From NCBI GenBank assembly GCA_037974665.1, contig CM075783.1, forward strand, positions 14,788,762 to 14,852,761: 64,000 nucleotides of DNA, given 5' to 3'. How positions within the stretch are numbered: position 1 is the stretch's first letter; each line of letters opens with the position of its first letter. A program made the translations under genes and the position numbers. The stretch comes from Ehretia macrophylla (Eukaryota > Streptophyta > Magnoliopsida > Boraginales > Ehretiaceae). Below the pieces are notes generated by a model. It worked only from the letters and a program-made list of their open reading frames with translations. It was not told the DNA's origin and did no database searches. Below, piece after piece: positions 59,890 to 64,000 of this stretch.

Positions 59890-61657
59890 GTGAGATTCTG
59901 CGAAGCTAAAGGCATTACAACTCAGCACAACCATCTGGCTGAAGACGTTAAACTTAGCGCTACTAGGAGGCAACTTAGATTTTTAAAATGCTTATATGTG
60001 TTTATTTTCCTTTGTTTGTGTGATTTTATGATTTCCTGTCCTCTGTATTTACTTTGTTTATGTATTTATAGATAACTCTTGAACCCCAAAAAAAAGGTTA
60101 AATGGTCTGGGTAGTTAAATTATTTGCTTAGTATAGTAGTTATTTTCTATGACCATATTTCTTTTTGATTTCTCCCCTATATATTTGTTTGATTATTTTT
60201 AGTATAGATAACTTTTTTTTTTTTTTGTGTTGATGATAATCTGTAAAATGCTTTGTCTACTAATCTTTAATTGCAAAATGATACATCTTTTGTCAAAAGT
60301 TAGTAGAAAGGCTTTGACATCAACATAAAAATGCTTCACATCAGGTGATATCTTTTCTTACTACATTTCCCTTTATACCTGATCAACATGCACTGTAGAG
60401 TAAGCAAACCATAGGTTTGGGGATGTAACATTTGTCATTATATTCTTTCTTGCATATTACACTCTCACTGTTCTACATTGCTATTTGTTTGAGGACAAGC
60501 AAAGTTTTGGTGTGGGGATACATGTATTTCATGAAAATCTTTTTCAAAATATGCAAGAAATACATCATTTGTGTTCATGAGAAAGAGTATTTTGCTACCT
60601 TGTTTAAAGGAAGATGATTTAGATGATTTGAGAACTTTTATTGTTAGCTATGTATTGTGAAAAACTCTGAGGAAACTCTGTAAGAAAAACTTTGGGGTAT
60701 GGTATTCATGAGTAAAATTAGCTGTTCTTCTTTTCTTCAATTGATAGATATGTGATTATGAAAGGACTGAGATATGATTACCGTTTGTTATAAGAACTTC
60801 TTGTGATTGAAACCTAAACCTTTATGCTATGTCTGTACAGTATATTATGTTATTTTTTCTGTATGTACACTCTAAAAAAAAAAGAAGAAAAAGAAAAAGA
60901 AAAGAAAAAAAAAACAATAAAGAAAACAATGAAAAAAATAGAAAAAGAAAAAAGAGAGTTGTACATACCTTTACTGTTGAATAAAATTTTCGGTGTAAAT
61001 ATGTTGTCAATCTCTAAGTACCACTATCCTAGACATTGTAATTTGCGATATGTGTTATAGTGTAAGGTTTCGAGCCTGGATATCTTGGGTGATTAAGGCA
61101 CGTTGGGGTCCCTTTGAAACCTGGCAACCTCAGTCATAATGGCGGGAGATTATTGGCCTTAAATCCTGCTACATGAGATATTTAGAAAGCAAAGGAAACT
61201 GAACACTATATAGAGGTATTATTAGTTGTACTTTTATATTTCTGGCAAATGTTAAAGGGTTAAGGCATGATCAAGAGTTTGATTACAAAGGTAGGTAAGA
61301 GTATCAAGGTCCAATCTGTTTGCATAACTTGAAAGTTGAAAATTGTATGAACTTAATCTGCTTAGTTTACTTCTAAATATGTACCCCGAAGCAGTCAATA
61401 GTCGATTTCCAATAAGAGTACCTATTTGAGAAAAATTTACAAAAGGTTCTCTTATCATGTTTATCATTAACTACTGAATAGATTTAAGATAGTAGATTGC
61501 ATTTCTTATGATTCATTTTTGGAATGTGTTTGACAAAAAAATAGGATAGATTTTTGCATCTGTTTTTGACTTGTAAAAATTCTGCAAAAATTCACTTTCA
61601 CATATGTTTTAAAGATAGTCTTGCTTGAGGACAAGTAATGTTTAGGTTTGGGGATGT
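59890..61657 (+). other. Athila 3' non-coding region
   Basis: 1.8 kb with no gene I can support. It holds a poly-T run (60210-60227), a purine-only stretch of A and G (about 60872-60957) and three similar polypurine-like blocks: AGGTTTGGGGATGT near 60413-60426, GAGGACAAG..GGTGTGGGGAT at 60491-60519, and GAGGACAAG..GGTTTGGGGAT ending at 61655. Athila elements often carry an env-like frame here; I see none. Confidence 0.65.
61641..61657 (+). other. Athila polypurine tract
   Basis: TTTAGGTTTGGGGATGT immediately before the TGATG start of the 3' LTR. Confidence 0.65.
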
Positions 61658-63339
61658 TGATGTGACTGTATTTGCAGTACTCAAACCATGGTATTTGTAC
61701 AACATTTGTATCTTAACTCTAAAATAAATGCAATACTTTGATACTTTTGATGCAATGTAGGAAAATACTGAAAAGTGAAGAATTAGGCCCGAAATAATCT
61801 AAATTACAAGTCAAGAAGTAAGAATGGGGAAGCACAAGAAGCGGTTGAAGAATGAAGCCATAGAGAAGAAATTTGGCCGAAACTAGCACGAAATCGGACT
61901 CGGAACATTGACCCAGATGATCTCAAATAGTGACCCATGTCCGTTTTTGACAAATCATATCAGTTTTTCAAGTAGAAATAGCTTTCTTAGCAAAACGCAG
62001 GACAAGTCCTACGCGCGGCGTTATTTTAGCCAAATTTCATCGTTTGGAGGGTCAAAACAGTGAAAAATTCCTGAAAATGTTATGGTCAACAATCTGGTCA
62101 AAGTCAACAAACAGAAAAAAGTTAACTATTTCATAATTTTGCCTATAAATAGAGCTTCAACCCTTTGAGAATTGGGGAGTTAATTTTGGAGTATTATCAA
62201 TATTTTTGATATAATTCCAAGTTAGTTCTATTTAGTTTTAAATTTTAATTTTAATTAATTAAGTAGCAGTAGAATACGGGGGAAGTCCTGCCTAGGTAGC
62301 TCTTATTCGGGGAAATTTTGCCCAAATAGCTACTTTTAGGAGGAAGTCCGACCCAAGTAGTTATTATCCGATGGAGGTTCTGCCCGAATAGCTTTTAATA
62401 GGAAAGCTCTTATTCGGGGGAAACTCATCCCTAATAGTTTTTATTCGGGGGAAATTAGCTCCGCCCGAATAGCTATTTTGTGTTGGACCTCTGCTCATAT
62501 TTCGGGAATCAGAAATGCGCGTTTAATCTATATGGGGGAGCCTTTCTTGACTCTCTTTTATTTACATAACTCGTATTCATTTATGTCTGAGTAGAGTGAT
62601 ATATAGGGGTGAATATTGTAAATGATAGTATTTTAATATATGGTCTCGGATTTAGTTTATTCAATTCATATTGCAATGTATGGCTTGTTTTAATTCAGTA
62701 TTTCATACATAATGCTTTTAAGTAGACGTTATGATTGCTTTACTGTCGCTTCATGAATATTATACTTGTAGTTAATATTATGAATGTGTTACTTTCGTGC
62801 CATATAAATGTTTTAATCATGAATTTATAGGTTGTACCATAGATTCCATAAAATTATAAGTTGTACCATAGTTTCTATTTGTAAGGTTAATTCATTAGTT
62901 TAATTTGCCTTGTTGTACTAGGTTAAAATAAGCTAAGTAGATTAACTAGGTCTATAGCTTTTAGCTTAACCGGGTATATGCTTGTACCTTAAGCCCTTGC
63001 AGAACTGGATAAACTAGATATCGAGCCTATATTAATTACCTTATTTACATGTTCAAACCCATAGATCACCACCTCTCGTATTCCACTAATACTTAGTATA
63101 ACTTAGATAATTTAGTTAGTTTAATTTAGTTTATATTTCTCGCATGTTACTCAAACTCTTTGCGAATTGTCACTTAAACGCTTTAACATTTTCACACTAC
63201 TTCACTAATTTAACTAACGAGCTTCCCTGTGGTACGATTTCGTACTCATAGCATACTACACTACGAAGATCCGTGCACTTGCGGATATTTTAACTTGGTT
63301 TATTTTGCGCACATTTTAATGCACAACCCGATCGCATCA
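61658..63339 (+). repeat. Athila 3' LTR, complete
   Basis: 1682 bp from TGATGTGACTG to CGCATCA, with 5-bp inverted ends TGATG/CATCA. The part from 61937 matches 42192-43595. Contains a hairpin at 61996-62014 and the hairpin array at 62278-62480. Confidence 0.85.
62278..62480 (+). repeat. Hairpin-unit array in Athila 3' LTR
   Basis: Same six-unit array as 42535-42737, with TATTCGGG/CCCGAATA arms in several units. Confidence 0.85.
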
Positions 63340-64000
63340 CATTTCAAACCATCAAATATATTCTATGAAGTCATTAGAGCATATAAGAAACAACGGAACA
63401 AGCATTAAACCACTACAATATTAGATCACAAAAATAATAGCACAAACTTTAATTGAATTTAATACAAGAATGGAATGCACCCTCACCTCTTTTGAAGATC
63501 AAAGAATGGTCTTAAGGTCCTAAGGATGAAACACAACTAATTTGGGAAACAATGGAAGCAAGAATGAAGCAAGAAGCAATTTTTTTTTTTGGAGAAGTTA
63601 CTATTCTCGTAATTCTTTTTTGGCTATTTTTTTGACCCATTTTTTTTGTTTCTTAGCTTATAATGTTCTCATGAGATGGTCAAAAGGTAGGTCAAGCAAT
63701 TAGGGCATTTCAATAAGGGTAAATGGGTCACTTGGGTGATTAAATTTCAGCAAAACAAAATGCTAAAAAATCTGAAAAAAAATCCCGCTAGTACTATTCA
63801 TCAGACATTTTGCGATTTTTTTTTCCGTTGATCCCGATATGCAATGCACGCACGGTTAGGGTCTATAGTCCCTAAAAGTATGTAGTATTTTATAAAAATA
63901 TAATATGCATGAAAAGAAACAGTTGAATTTTTGGAAATATAAAAAAAATGAAGTAATTAGCTTAAGTTACATCTAAATTAACCATTTAATGAATGCAATT
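63340..64000 (-). mobile_element. Probable LTR fragment, reverse strand
   Basis: No gene is visible. ACCCTCACCTCTTTTGAAG near 63480 is the reverse of the TCTTCAAAGAGGTGAGGGTT block of the family-A LTR (near 46303), and CAATGCACGCACGG near 63843 recalls the left-end minisatellite words. This suggests a related LTR in reverse, running out of the window. The rest does not align clearly with any copy here. Confidence 0.4.

Larger units (their letters stand above)
42192..63339 (+). mobile_element. Athila-type Ty3/Gypsy fossil, nested
   Basis: Order: partial 5' LTR (42192-43595), aspartate-tRNA-type primer site, AT-rich leader, gag (split), protease, reverse transcriptase, RNase H, integrase, long non-coding tail, polypurine tract, 3' LTR (61658-63339). 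Gag is interrupted by a family-A solo LTR (45091-48749) and a complete family-B element (49317-56041). Its own sequence is about 10.8 kb. Motifs such as EKFLEVFMDDF in reverse transcriptase and QIGQMAQTLSKRDEGKLPSQ in gag are Athila-like. It is broken, with around ten interruptions. LTR divergence is about 5-7% by eye, a few million years (inference). No target duplication is recognisable. Confidence 0.9.

Noticed and set aside
60822-61010. Lysine/glutamate- or phenylalanine-rich frames over the A/G tract
   Set aside because: They come from a purine-only low-complexity stretch in the Athila tail.

Overview
This window is plant nuclear DNA, almost certainly from a flowering plant with a repeat-rich genome. 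I tentatively say eudicot, but the sequence alone does not name a species. The evidence is the repeat types: a Copia element of the Sirevirus (SIRE/Maximus) lineage, Ty3/Gypsy elements of the Tekay/Del chromodomain lineage, an Athila-type Ty3/Gypsy element, and a plastid atpB scrap. I find no host protein gene, tRNA, rRNA or CRISPR. All of the DNA except about 0.2 kb (2715-2900) and a poorly resolved right edge can be assigned to LTR retrotransposons nested inside one another.

Layout, left half. 1-1856 is the right part of a Tekay-type LTR (called family C here) carrying a six-copy 56-bp tandem array. It sits in a family-B-type LTR whose right part is 1857-2714. From 2901 to 40012 lies an old, broken Sirevirus: 5' LTR 2901-3812, gag-pol fossil to about 8876, env-like fossil 18976-20893, and the left part of its 3' LTR at 39527-40012. 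Two large insertions split it. The first is a degraded Tekay-type element (family E, 9353-18852), whose 3' LTR later captured about 170 bp of plastid atpB. The second is a reverse-strand solo LTR of family A (21413-39457, target duplication GCTTG). That solo LTR was itself hit three times: by a family-B-type solo LTR (21760-25355, duplication ATATG), a short family-C solo LTR (26012-27166), and a very young, whole-looking Tekay-type element (29435-39089, duplication CTTTA).

Layout, right half. A partial family-C LTR (40013-42191) lies in the Sirevirus 3' LTR and abuts an Athila-type element (42192-63339). The Athila gag is split by a second family-A solo LTR (45091-48749, duplication GTTTC) and by a complete but non-coding family-B element (49317-56041, duplication GAGCC, two LTRs of exactly 2456 bp). 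Its pol fossil follows (about 56047-59889), then a long non-coding tail and the 3' LTR. The window ends in what looks like a reverse LTR piece.

Relative ages by eye from LTR pairs: Sirevirus oldest (about 8% different), Athila and family E next (about 5-7%), family B about 3%, and the young family-C element about 0.2%. These agree with the nesting order. I see no new gene system. The unusual signals are in the repeats: a palindrome-rich Sirevirus, a stem-loop kept in shape but not in sequence across several LTR families, LTR hairpin and minisatellite arrays, the plastid insert, and a coding-free but mobilised element.
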